NCBI GenBank assembly: GCA_019614645.1
Contig: JABWDB010000004.1
Span: 2,976,001-3,040,000 of the forward strand
Length of the DNA: 64,000 nucleotides
Reading direction: 5' to 3'
Source: Stratiolaelaps scimitus
Taxonomy: Eukaryota; Arthropoda; Arachnida; Mesostigmata; Laelapidae
Part shown: in pieces, positions 10,626 through 21,530 of the stretch
Layout of the letters: the number at the start of each line of letters is the position of its first letter
Numbering within the stretch: position 1 is the stretch's first letter
Notes under the pieces: model-generated
Databases searched by the model: none
What the model saw: only the letters and a program-made list of their open reading frames with translations
What the model was told of the DNA's origin: nothing
Made by a program: the position numbers and the translations under genes

Positions 10626-12828
10626 TTACGCCTTCCCCGTCCGTCCCCCGCAGGTCGACATTGCCCCAACGTCAACCGATGAGGTTTTTGCGGCCGTTTC
10701 CTCTTTCCCCCCGAGCTCGTCAGCCGGCCCCGATGGCCTTCGGCCGCGTCATCTCAGGGACCTGCTCTCTCCGGCACTCGGAGCCGTCGCCACTGCCCTC
10801 GCCAAGGCCCTCGCTAAGGTGGTCGACTGCATGCGGGCCGGCACGGTTCCATCGGCGCTACGGCCTATACTCTTCGGCGCGCGCCTCATCGCCCTCAAGA
10901 AAAAGGACGGGTCGATACGGCCCATCGCCTGCTCCAGCACGATTCGTCGCCTGGCTGCTAAGATAGCCTGGGTCAACGAGAGGGACACGGTCGTGACCCT
11001 GCTAGGCCCAACCCAGTTGGGTTGCGGCCAGGCGTCTGGGACGGAGATCGCTGCTCACGCGGCTCGCGCCTTCATCCACGCTCATCCGGACGCGGCCCTG
11101 GTCAAGCTTGATTTTCGCAATGCCTTCAACACGGTCCGTCGAGATCTCGTTCTGCGGGAGGTTGCTGAGCACGTCCCTGGGCTCTTCCCTCTGGTCGACC
11201 TGGCCTATCGTGGTCCCTCCCATCTGATCATGGACAACGCCGTCATCAGCTCAGAGTGCGGGGTCCAGCAGGGGGACCCGCTGGGCCCAGCCCTCTTCTG
11301 CCTGGCCCTCCGGCCCCTCGCTGTGTCCCTCCAGTCGCGTCTGCGGCTGTGGTACATGGACGACGGAACGTTGGCAGGTGATCCGGCGACCGTCGCCTCC
11401 GACGTTCAGCGAGTACTCGACTACGAGGGGCGCAGCGGCCTCGCCCTCAACCCCACTAAGTGCGAGATCTTCTCTTTGGACGCTCAGCCCGACCTCCAGC
11501 GGTCGCTCCCAGGATGCCGTCTCACTCAGAGGTTGTCCCTCGAGCTCGTCGGCTCCCCTCTCACGGACGAGGCCATCCGGCCGCTATTGGACCGTTGCCT
11601 CGAGAGGACGGCCGTGATGCTCGACCGACTGCCCCTGTTATCGGCTCACCAGGGGCTGTTCCTCCTTCGGTCCTGTTTCTCGGCGGCACGCATGCAGCAC
11701 TTGCTTAGGACATGCCCGGCCGGCACTGAGGCTTCAGCCCTTCACGATTATGACGACTTGGTGTTGGACGCGCTGACGACGATCCTGAACCTCCAGCTCC
11801 CTCCGGAGGCGGCGTCGCAGGCTACCCTTCCAGTCCGCTTCGGGGGCCTCGGCATTCTCAGTGTTCGCCGCTTGGCCGACGTTTGCTACGCCGCGTCGCT
11901 CACGGCGGTTGCCGACATGGTCGCTACAGTCCTCCCCCCCGAGGCGCTCGCCCACTTCTCCGCCTCCCAGGAAGCTGCCCTTGACCAGACGGGCGCCCGC
12001 GCTCGGGTCCCTCCGGACAAACAGAGCAAGCAGCGGGCATGGTCCGATGCCCTGCACCAGGAGCTGCGGGACTCCCTCCTGGCCTCTGCGCCACACGCTG
12101 CTGACCAAGCTCGCCTCCGGGCTGTCGACAGGCCTGGTGCGGGGGCGTGGCTCCACGCGCTGCCCTCCTCGTCCCTTGGTACTGCTCTAGACGATCGCTC
12201 CCTCCGCTTCTGTGTGGGCCTTCGCCTCGGGGCCCCTGTAGTTGCGGCCCACAGCTGCGAGCGTTGCGGGGACCCCGTCGCAACGAATGGCCATCACGGT
12301 CTTTCGTGCGAACGCAGCGCCGGTCGCCATCCGCGACACACGATGCTTAATGACACGCTCGTGAGGGCCCTCCACTCCGCCGGTATTCCTTGCACAAGGG
12401 AGCCACAGGGCCTCGACACCTCTGACGGCCGCCGCCCTGACGGCCTCACCCTTGTCCCCTTCCATCGAGGGCAGCACCTGGTTTGGGACGGCACTGTGGT
12501 TGACACTCTAGCACCCTCTTATGTCAACCACTGTGCAACCATCCCCGGTTACGCAGTAGCGCGTGCGGAACGGGCAAAGCTAAGGAAGTACGCCGCTCTC
12601 CAAGCAACCCACCTGTTTTCCCCCCTTGCCTTTGAGACCTTGGGCGGGCACGGCCCTCTCACTGCGAACTTCCTCGAGGGGGTCTACCATAGGCTGATCC
12701 GCGCCACCGGGGACAAGCGCGCTGGCTCTTTCCTCCTGCAGCGGCTGTCCCTCGCCGTGCAGAGAGGCAATGCCATCGCCTTCCTCGGAACATTGTCGTC
12801 CTCACCCCCCCCCCCCCATAATCCCTAG
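10519..12828 (+). CDS. Retrotransposon ORF2, C-terminal part: reverse transcriptase plus restriction-like endonuclease
   Basis: This is the catalytic part of the polyprotein, which nicks the target and reverse-transcribes the element RNA at the nick. The open frame begins at a GTG at 10,519, but homologous-looking protein begins after the C8 run, near 10,612. RT features from residue 1 of this frame: GPDGLRPRHLRDL early in the domain, LIALKKKDGSIRPIA, motif A LDFRNAF with Asp 198, motif B GVQQGDPLGP at about 249-258, and motif C YMDD at 279-282. The C-terminal part holds a CCHC motif (C580, C583, H592 or H593, C597), then RPDG with Asp 641 and VWDG with Asp 657. That is the PD...D pattern of RLE nucleases. 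RT motifs and nuclease residues are intact. A C13 run (12,805-12,817) lies just before the TAG stop. Confidence 0.92.
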   Translation: MTSLVPPGPCALPTRPRTRLRLSTPSGRSTPPAPPDYAFPVRPPQVDIAPTSTDEVFAAVSSFPPSSSAGPDGLRPRHLRDLLSPALGAVATALAKALAKVVDCMRAGTVPSALRPILFGARLIALKKKDGSIRPIACSSTIRRLAAKIAWVNERDTVVTLLGPTQLGCGQASGTEIAAHAARAFIHAHPDAALVKLDFRNAFNTVRRDLVLREVAEHVPGLFPLVDLAYRGPSHLIMDNAVISSECGVQQGDPLGPALFCLALRPLAVSLQSRLRLWYMDDGTLAGDPATVASDVQRVLDYEGRSGLALNPTKCEIFSLDAQPDLQRSLPGCRLTQRLSLELVGSPLTDEAIRPLLDRCLERTAVMLDRLPLLSAHQGLFLLRSCFSAARMQHLLRTCPAGTEASALHDYDDLVLDALTTILNLQLPPEAASQATLPVRFGGLGILSVRRLADVCYAASLTAVADMVATVLPPEALAHFSASQEAALDQTGARARVPPDKQSKQRAWSDALHQELRDSLLASAPHAADQARLRAVDRPGAGAWLHALPSSSLGTALDDRSLRFCVGLRLGAPVVAAHSCERCGDPVATNGHHGLSCERSAGRHPRHTMLNDTLVRALHSAGIPCTREPQGLDTSDGRRPDGLTLVPFHRGQHLVWDGTVVDTLAPSYVNHCATIPGYAVARAERAKLRKYAALQATHLFSPLAFETLGGHGPLTANFLEGVYHRLIRATGDKRAGSFLLQRLSLAVQRGNAIAFLGTLSSSPPPPHNP
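10607..10614 (+). other. C8 homopolymer at the frame break between the two halves of ORF2
   Basis: Eight C residues lie where the N-terminal reading frame ends and the RT frame takes over. Skipping one base in the run moves the reading from the first frame to the second. It could be an inactivating insertion, a sequencing or assembly length error, or a +1 slippage site. Confidence 0.6.
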
Positions 12829-12859
12829 AAATCCCGCCCTACTGTATGTTTGAATAAAC
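12829..12859 (+). other. Very short retrotransposon 3' UTR with AATAAA-like end
   Basis: Only 31 nt separate the TAG stop from the inferred target-site duplication. It contains CTACTGTATGTTTGAATAAA at 12,839-12,858. The same 20 nt recur at 42,347-42,366, which supports this as a conserved 3' tail recognised by the element RT. Confidence 0.6.
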
Positions 12860-12872
12860 AGTGTTAATCATA
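12860..12872. repeat. Candidate target-site duplication, 3' copy
   Basis: This is the partner of 8,525-8,537, directly after the GAATAAAC tail, with a single G/C difference. Confidence 0.5.
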
Positions 12873-15800
12873 ACTAGCTTAACGGGCACCTATGATGTCA
12901 TCATCAAGCTAAGTGTGCAAACTCAGCATTAATGGCTGACTTCCGATACTGTTTGCGCTAAGTATCTGTATACAATTGCTGGCTATCGGTCGACGACGTC
13001 GTTTGACTATACTCTGTAAATATGTAGGTATATTGTGTCTAGCTATACGATATCTACTTTCGCAATCGGGTTTCGTCTAGGAGTGTCTAGCATTGCTGCT
13101 AATGACTCGTTCCATACTTCGTTTTGTCTTCGATGGGCGACCTTACCATTGTGTGCGAAAAAAAAAAAAGCGACGTCCATTCGCAAAATCAGATACTGAC
13201 ACTGAGCTAGAATCGAGTCTAGCGGGTAGCATGTTCCACGAGCGAACTCATTACAGCTCAACGTAGTAAGTCCTCGTTTCAAAACATAATCGATGGCTGC
13301 CGGGAAACCTCATACTGACTTAGCATGGTCGCCCATCGGCAAGCTTCTCTTATACAGGCATACTTACGTCCCGTCCGCTGCCCCTCTGTTATGGACCCAC
13401 CGTCCCCTTAGCCTTGGTTGGTGCTTGGCCGTCAGAGCTGTTGTGGTACGAGCGACGGAGGCCGCCGCCGCCGCCAAATAAAAAGCCTTTTAACGCAATT
13501 ATCCGAGTTGACCACCCACTTAGCAGGACGCAACACAGTGGCCCATGGTCCATGGGCTCCGTTCGCGACGGCTCTGTTCTTCATGGTGTAAGACGATGCC
13601 TCGGGAGGCGAAGCTGCGCCAGGACCTTGCCGCCCCCACAATCGAGATCAGGAGGAGAGGCAGGACCCCTCGTGCGGCTCGAACTTCTTTGCTAAGTATC
13701 TCGACACTAAAGGGCGAGCAATGCAAAGTGGAGCCAGGAGCCAGAGGAAGCTGACACGCTCTGCGTGAGTGATCGGCGGATGCTTCTGCTGCTAGGTCGG
13801 TACGAGCACAGAGCGTGTAGGAGCCGACGAGATTCGACCATGGCGACGGAGCGTTTGAGCGGTTACTTTATGTATGCCCATAAGTAAAAAGCAACACCAT
13901 TTCGAGTCAATTAGTCATGTTAACGATATGTGGTGTGTGTATGTATGTGTGTGATGAAGACTGTTTGTATCACCGATGTACAAAACGCAGGCATCACCTT
14001 CACTGAACAGATTACAGTCGAATGCACGCCATATATTGACAGCTGAGAGAGTGCATAGCTCCTCTTTATGATGATTATGGGTCTAGTCTAAATCTCATTA
14101 TCTTGGTCTGAGCGCCGCACTGTTCGATCGGAGAAAAAAAAATGCGTATGATTCTAACATGAAAATATCAGAGGAAAACAATGAGCACATCAGAATAAAA
14201 GGGAGGCCGGGTCTGGGATCGGACTAGATGGGCACAAGTCATTTTTTCTAACAACTGCTTTTGGAATTGAACCGTACACTCAAGATTCAGTATTTTTGAG
14301 ACGCATATGAATGGGAAATTCCATGTCAATGGAGTGAACTCCTGGATCTTTTTACAATGCTATTTCAGCTGCTGCGGTTATTTGGGTCTGGCAAGTAATT
14401 TATTACGTTGACGCCAGAGCGCCACTAGAAGTCTGAGAGAGCTAAATAACAGTTCGTTTTTCTATCACAATTTTGCATGCACTTCATGTTGTTACATAAG
14501 ACAAACCTAGAGAGCATATTGCTTTTGTGAAGGTCAACGCACTGGACACGTAGGATTCTGCGATCAAACTGGCCTACCAAAATCTTCGTAAAATTACAAC
14601 AATTGCACGAGAGATCAACAGATGTTTGTCACTATCGAAGGTAACTTCATTTATTATTTATGCTTTATCTTGCTTTTATTTCTAGAAACAGGAAAAGGCG
14701 AGAAAATCTCTACGAGAGGACAGTCGACTTTAGCAAATCTCCAGGATGCTATGTCTTCACAGATAGAAAAAACTATGAAAACGAAATACACGAGGTAACC
14801 TTCAAAAGCTCCAATATTTGGTTCACGTTCTATAGGACCAGGTTCCTTTGCGAGCGTAACATGTACCATGTTTCCACAGTAGTTTCACGCTGATTGTAGA
14901 AAGAAATCGTGGGGACTACTGTGTTGCCCCGGCATATTCTTGGGACAAAGCAATATCGGCCACAAAAGTATAACATTTTTTAAACGACTCAAACACCGCA
15001 TCCTGCTGAATACATATGGTGCTCGTTTCTCCTCGTATCTCGGTAACCAACAACAAATCTCTCTGTCTCAGTACCCTTTGTCTCATATATTCCTATGTCG
15101 ATCTTCGTGCTGATTGAAAAAACGAAGCTTTGATAACTCTAATAAGGAACTCTACTTATATCACTGGCATCTACAGATTGCTCGCGGTGCCAGAGAATAC
15201 GCACGTCTTCATGAAAGCCTCAGCAGACTTCAGAAAATTATTTCCGAGTAAGAGGGTCTAGCGAGGAAGTCGGTCGTCTTATTCAAATGTTGACTATCAG
15301 CAGTACCATGTCACAAGTCACATGGTACTAAAGGAGTATACTCATACATTTCGTGAGCGGTCAACGAAGCGATGAACAGACGCACAGAGCCAGTGGTCTA
15401 TTGTCATAAAATCTACATTCGAACCCTGTCGCTCTCTCTCTCTCCTTCCCTCTGCATGTATCAAATGTACAGCGAATGAATAGGGTACATTCGTATGAGG
15501 GGACCTTATCCTATATTAGGCAAGAATACGTAACATAAAACTTTTGAGTTTAGTTTAGCGTTTCAGCTAGCGCGGCCAAATCTTCGAGCCGGCACCGCCG
15601 GCCCTCGGGTTGGTTATTTTTGCAACATGCTCCTACCAACTCATACTGTTCTCTCCAGTTCGTAAATTATTCACGCTCGCCAGACGGCAATGGGACGTCA
15701 ACCTCAGCGGCTCTTATGGATGCGGCACCTGGACGGACTGAGCCGAACGCACGTAGAAGAGCCTTACGCAAAGGGGTACCAACGGCGGAATCGCAAAATC

Positions 15801-17284
15801 GTTCAAATGAGACATAACATCGTCGGCCAGAAAGATGAACTAATACCAGAAATCGACGGTGAGTGATTAGACAGGAAAAGATGGAGAAAAACCGGCTGAA
15901 GGCAACGATGCCGTCGAGTTCCGATGCAGATACGTTGAAAGGAATAATTAAAAAATACTCAGAGGGAATGACAGTGGCGCGGAGCGGAAATAAAATAAAC
16001 CGAACCTCACCGCCGCGCAGCGCTCTTCACTGATCGAAGTGTGTAGCAATTGTCTCGTGTCCCCACAGAGCAGATGGCCGCTCCCGTGAGACGTGGTCGT
16101 GCCACTCGCACGTCCCCCGTTCTATATGGTACCGGCGAACACATCATTGTCCATCCATATAATGGAATCCTACAATAGCGCTTTAAAGGGAAAAGCTACG
16201 CAAGCAGTTCTTTACCTGTATGTGACCCTCAAGGTTCTCGGATGAGTACCTGCCGACCGGGCATCTAGACGAATGGGTACATAGTTAAGTTGGTGGACGT
16301 CGACCATCCACTGATCGTGCCCTGGTCGAGACGGCGTCCGTTGCCATCCTACGTGCAGGAAGACAATGAGATCATGCGGGGTCCTGGAGAAGAAAGTCGT
16401 CGTCATTGAAAATTCACTAAGTAAAGCGGAAACGAGGGTCCGCCCGGCGTATTTACAGGGGGTCGCTTATTTGGTCCGTTGCTCCCGGGACTTTGCGCGA
16501 CGTTTGCGTTGTCCGCTCTCGTTTAGCTGGCGCGGACTCACTCCTCTCTTTTGCCTCAGTCTTCCTGGTTCTCTATCGATTCTCTGTCGACACCGTGCGC
16601 TATCAATCGTCTCGGCAGATCTGCGTGTCCTTTCGACCAATAAAAATTGTCGTTGTTTTTAGCCAGACAATCCATACCAAGTACATACTCAATTGCATAT
16701 GGCAGCGGTTGCTGCTGTTGTTTCTAGTGTACGCTGTCGTCGATGCCCGCAGAACGTGGCTGGTACTGTCCCCGGGTAATAGCGACTAGCGGGCTATTGC
16801 GTAAGCTATTGCGACTACGCGGCAAAGCAGTAAAGTAGGTAACGTGGTCCATCGTACAACAGACTGCGGGTCGCGGGGCGGGGAAACCGGCCAAGTGAAT
16901 GGCACGCTCAGGTGGACGAGCATGGACGAGCTTATGCTTTGTATGCACACTCACAGGTAGGTAGATTAGTAGAGATACCTATATGGGAAAAACGACTGTA
17001 CGGTGAATATCCCTGACCGTGGTTTTCTTCGCCGACATAAGAACTAGCAACCTCAGGAGGCTTCGGAGGGGCTTCGGAAACCAAACCACTTTATACTAGT
17101 GTATCTGTTTAAATCAGTTTCGCAGCGGTGCGACAAATCCGACTACGCAGTAGACGTGGCCGTGATGTACCAACATGCGTGGTGTTGATATACCGTAATT
17201 TAGAGATGACAACTTTCTCAGCCTCGGAAGCTCAAACGTGCGCGAGAATGTCAAGTTCCTCAAAGCTGTACAGTCAATAAGGTA
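12873..17284. other. Intergenic DNA, nothing identified
   Basis: A locally GC-rich patch at 13,290-13,760 carries overlapping short frames on both strands with no motif. An inverted pair CACGCTCTG/CAGAGCGTG lies near 13,755-13,820. CT-rich run near 15,430-15,450. Confidence 0.4.
13541..13557. other. 17-nt palindrome
   Basis: GCCCATGG and CCATGGGC flank a single T. It lies in a short GC-rich stretch (about 13,290-13,760) with no identifiable gene. Confidence 0.5.
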
Positions 17285-17400
17285 GTAAATTTTCCGGGTA
17301 GAGCTAACATTTAACGTTCACGGTACTGCTTTGATTCATAGGCGAACAACTTCTTTAAATCCAAATATACAACTGCGCGAGTCCGTAGTTTGAGATAGAA
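17285..17400 (-). repeat. Second copy of the SINE-like element, decayed head
   Basis: TAAATTTTCCGGG at 17,286-17,298 and ACATTTAACGTTCACGGTACTGCTTT at about 17,307-17,332 match 30,160-30,212 with few changes. On the minus strand AACTACGGACTCGCGC replaces the B-box segment AACCACGGGTTCGATT of the other copy, so the promoter box is degraded. Confidence 0.6.
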
Positions 17401-17599
17401 TTGCCGATGATTATGCTCGAGGGTGAAACGTGCTAACGTGTAGGCGCATTACAATGTATTATATTTTCAGAGAATATATGTGGCGAATATATTCCGTGGG
17501 TCTTCAAATGAATTTTTTTAACAACACAGCTCAAAACTGTACGCGTACTTTTCAACCTATCCGAGTAGCTTTGCATTCCGACTTGGGCGTGTAACTTCC

Positions 17600-17660
17600 G
17601 CGATTAAGTCTCTGGATGTAAATAGCGAGAGGGCGTGGATTCGAGCCCCATGTACTGTAT
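17600..17660 (+). repeat. tRNA-like fragment with B-box
   Basis: TTAAGTCTCTGGATGTAA followed by GTGGATTCGAGCCCCA resembles the fragment at 36,108-36,165 (TAAGTCTCTGGCTGTAA and CAGGTTCGAGTCCCA). The B-box is close to the GGTTCGANNCC consensus. No complete tRNA fold is visible, so this is probably a SINE head. Confidence 0.5.
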
Positions 17661-17734
17661 TTTCAACCTTGTCGCACCTCGCAAGAATCCACAGATAAAG
17701 AAAAGTGATATATAAAACCAAGGATTCGCCTCGC

Positions 17735-17812
17735 CTGACAGGCTTTGAATCCAAGATTTATGCTCCCTTGTCTAGCAGCCCAAAACGTTTATCATTAGAC
17801 CATCTACGGGGC
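17735..17812 (-). repeat. tRNA-like fragment, A-box type, minus strand
   Basis: On the minus strand GTAGATGGTCTAATGATAAACG is followed by GGGCTGCTAGACAAGGGAGC and TTGGATTCAAAGCC. The order matches 45,282-45,358 on the plus strand, where the A-box reads GATGGTCTAGTGGTAT. It faces the plus-strand fragment at 17,600-17,660. Confidence 0.5.
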
Positions 17813-17972
17813 TAACATTCGCCGCTCAGACACTACGATAGTATTGAGCACTCATCGTAGGACACACTTTAGGCAATGACAACACAGCTCACTACGATTG
17901 CCGAAAACCAGTTCTACAACTACAGCAATAGCATTTGCAATAAAAAAACATTTGCGCCCTCCGATTTCGAAG

Positions 17973-18026
<54 letters not shown>

Positions 18027-21000
18027 TAGTGTCATATTGGCTCATATCTATATATATATATATATATAATATGAACCTCATGTTCGCCGGGGAATATCCT
18101 CCAGTCATAGTGATGTCAGTACTGTCCATTGCAAATAGTCTATTTTAGCCATCATTCTGAGGGAACACTGACGCTGTGTCACCTGGAGGCGCACAACACT
18201 AGCTATTGTTATAGCTTTGTTTGAATGTGGAGCCGCCGCCGCCGCCGCAAAGCAGGCCGCATACATCCGAGTGCTGAGTCACCACAGTCTGCCCGCTCAG
18301 AAGGCGCAAGGCAAGCTTTCAGCGTGGTAATCCATAGCAAACAGAGTGCACGCCATAGGTGGTCATAATTTCGGCTTCTTCGAAAATGAATCGCTTCGGT
18401 CTTGCGCAGGTGCACATGGGCATAGACGTTTTTTTTTCCACCAGGCCGGGCAGCGGGTTTCCAAAACACTTGGAACTATGGAGGCGACACTCAATACGTC
18501 TCACGCGTGTCAGGCTGTAAACGCCGATATGCAATTCGGACGCATTCCCCCAGGGACACGTACGGGCAAGTTGGCCAATTGCCAATTGTTGTTACGTGGA
18601 CTGCGTGAATCGGAACGTACGAGACTCTCATTGATTTATGTCAGACACAGCAAACACGTATTCGGCAACAAAATCGAGGATGAGTACTTGACCTTGTATT
18701 TGACTATTTCGTTCACCGTAAGACCGTAAATCGTTGAAAGTGGAAGATGCTCTGCCATTGACGTACGTGCACAGGCAGACATTCGAGCAAAAAACGATGA
18801 CCCGCTCCATACTCATGTTCACGACACCGCAATATGCTACTCGCTAATTAGCCGGCAACGTCACGCGATGCAAATTGCAAAAACGTTTAAGCACGAGCGG
18901 GTAGGCAAACCAGTCGGATATTAAGCTCGGTATAGGGGCGCATGAACTATATAATAACGAATAATTCGCATGACGGCGTACATTTTGCATTTTGCTTTTG
19001 TCACCTGACGTAACTAATTACGCAAACGCATTAACTAGTTACTGATCATGTACGCTCAGCGATCATATAAATGTCAACACTGAGGCGATGTTCAGCAGCT
19101 CCAGCAGGAACGATTTGCCTTGGAGAAATTTCACATTGTCAGGCAACTCTCTTGGCAAACCTGCAAACCGGGACCGGTTAAAGTGAGATAACGAATTTTT
19201 GATGATAATAATAAGAATAATAATAACAATGTCCCTGCAGTGCTTATGTAGACTTGGGTTACATTCGTTGGGTTACAACTGGAATATCTAGTCGAAAGCT
19301 CTTTTTACACCTAGAAATGATATACGCTCACCCCTAAAACCGGAAAACTAGCATGTACTACAAAAAACGCACACCGGCCGAGCAGTTCCTTTCAGAATAA
19401 CGACGAAAACCAGTTATAATCCAACGAATGCTGTGTCTCGTCACGGTGGCATGGCGGTCCAATGTGCATCCATCATCTACCGAATGCAGCGTCGGGGCAA
19501 GTTCGTGTAATCAGTGTCACCCTTTTCACGTCAGGCTTCCGAATAACATATTTTGAGAATTCCACAACACACGTCTTCCTGCATATCAACGGAAAGCACC
19601 AACAACGAGTGTAACGCGTCCGTACTTTCTTACCGCGATACGGTTTGTTGTTGACATCGGCGGAATAACACTGCTGACGTGGGCTAAATTATTTATCAAA
19701 TAAGTTCATTTTTTCGTCTGCGTATAGTTTCTGATACGCGAAATTCACTTAGGAGTTCAAGCTTGAAAATCGATCTTTAAACGGAATGCTTTCTGCTTCA
19801 GATCAGTGGGCAAATCATTACCCAGATAACGGTCGTAGGTAATGCGCGAGTTGGCGTGGTAAAGGGTAAATGTTAATTGGTTTATTAACGCGAATCAACA
19901 AATCGGCTGTTTCCTTTAAAATTTGATTGTACCGAAACACAGTGAGACGAGTCGATGTGCGACCTTATCCTGGCAGTCGAGCAATTTGATATTTTCGCTG
20001 TCTACGGTTACTGCGCGTACCGTCAGGAAGTTCACCTAATGAGTCAGGAAATCACGAGAAGCAAAACAAAGGGACGAAGGCTTGTTCAGAAAATCGAAAT
20101 AATGAAAGCTAGCCCCTGAAAGCAAACGTTCATCGCGACTTGACTGACGGGTACACACCTCCCAAGGCCTTCGGTTACAGTTACGAATGATGAGGGCTGC
20201 CGCGCAGCGAATGTGCGATGTACGGGGATATCTAGACGATACACGACCTCCTCACTAGAGCCATGAAGCCTGTCAACGCATTAACAGATCCGGACGGGAC
20301 AAGGACAATCTGAAGACATACGTTTTATGGCTATTGGAGGGCTATAAATAACGTCTACTGCTTGCTCTTATCACTCATGAATTGTTCGTAGCTTTTAATC
20401 GAGCTACGAGATATCTACGAGTAGGGTGTTCTTTGGACGACGTCACCTGTCCAAATAATTGAGCATGCTAAAGTCAACTCGAACTCATGGTTTCATTCGT
20501 CATGAAAACATTCAGGGGTATTCTCTTACCAAACTCCCTGCGAACGAGTAAGACACGGGTTTCATTTCACTCCTTAACTTGGGCGATTGTCCATGATCAT
20601 ATACTTATCGATTACATAAGCACCCTATATATTCCTCAATTTGGTTTTCTGTTCTCGTTCATCGTCGAAATTTGAGTGATCACACGTTGGATCCGATGTC
20701 AACCGTGATGTCGGCTCGACGTGACGTATATGACACGGCATTAATCACGCCACATTTGCCCAATCTCTCGCCACCGACGGGATCTCATTAAGGAATCGGT
20801 ACCTCTCGTCTACGAGTGCCCTGCACAGAGCTCTGATGGGTCAAGCATGCGCACACACACACACACACACATACACAAACATACATCAAGTTGTCAGTTA
20901 ATTTTTTACTATGATCCACTTCATCAGGTCATAGATCATACACTATTAGCACGGGCTGTTTTTGTCATGTCCACTATCATGGTTCCAGTTCGGCAACTGT

Positions 21001-21402
21001 TGGAGATGATCATTTTGTTGAAACCCACAATCTAAGAAGGGCACATAGATTTTTTGATCGTTACGCGCCGATAATTACAGTTAGCTTAAAAACAACGAGT
21101 ACGCTACAAATTCAACCGGGTTAACGCCGGCAGCCTGAGTATAACTGTATCCCGGCGTCAACAGTTCGATGGGACGTAAAGTGGAACTGGGTTCGGTTTG
21201 AGTTTCTCTACTTCACGAGGCCGCTCCGTACTGGGCCGTGGTCTACTGTCATAAGCTGTTATCCATTTGAAATTCTACCATGTGACTGAAATGTTTTTAA
21301 AGACTAATATTAGTGTGTCATTAGCAGTATTTATGGCTGCACCACCTCCGTGTAATACCAGACGATTCGTTTTCTTATTTTCTTATATCGACGAACTGGT
21401 AA

Positions 21403-21406
<4 letters not shown>
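17813..21406. other. Intergenic DNA with long TA microsatellites
   Basis: TA runs at 17,973-18,018 and 18,047-18,068, (GCC)n at 18,232-18,250, CA run at 20,851-20,871. Frames of up to 127 codons (18,346-18,729) have no recognisable motif. Confidence 0.4.
17973..18018. repeat. (TA)n microsatellite
   Basis: Uninterrupted TA dinucleotides over about 46 bp, with a shorter second run at 18,047-18,068. Confidence 0.95.

Positions 21407-21438
<32 letters not shown>
21407..21438. repeat. (AT)n microsatellite
   Basis: About 16 AT units next to the possible endonuclease scrap. Confidence 0.95.
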
Positions 21439-21439
<1 letters not shown>

Positions 21440-21441
<2 letters not shown>

Positions 21442-21530
21442 GGGAAGAGATATACAGGCCTGCCCGAATCTCCGTATCCGAAACGAATTCGTTCAGTGCC
21501 ACAACGTCAAGATTTGTTAAGTAATTGTCT
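21440..21530 (-). pseudogene. Possible apurinic-type endonuclease scrap of a LINE
   Basis: On the minus strand the translation contains LTNLDVVALNEFVSDTEI, close to the DVIALTETWL...I motif holding the catalytic Glu of LINE endonucleases. It lies in a 74-codon frame ending in a (TA)n run. No other endonuclease motif is clear nearby, so this may be chance. Confidence 0.25.

Larger units (their letters stand above)
8538..12859 (+). mobile_element. RLE-type non-LTR retrotransposon, nearly complete, 5'-truncated
   Basis: This 4.3-kb unit carries gag-like, reverse transcriptase and restriction-like endonuclease coding regions in order, with no terminal repeats, so it is a target-primed (non-LTR) retrotransposon. 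It is far more GC-rich than its flanks. The boundaries come from a 13-bp direct repeat, AGTGTTAATGATA at 8,525-8,537 and AGTGTTAATCATA at 12,860-12,872, with one mismatch; I infer this is the target-site duplication. The 5' end falls inside an open ORF1 frame with no ATG, as expected for 5' truncation. The 3' UTR is only 31 nt, ends near GAATAAAC and has no poly-A tail. The nuclease type places it with R2, R4, NeSL, CRE and Hero-like elements. A gag-like first ORF of the I/Jockey style is unusual there. The flanks are not recognisable rDNA. Coding is broken once, at a C8 run. Confidence 0.9.

Noticed and set aside
10389..12506. Many long antisense and alternate-frame ORFs over the RT and nuclease
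   Set aside because: High GC with few stops creates shadows. Only the annotated frames contain RT and RLE motifs.
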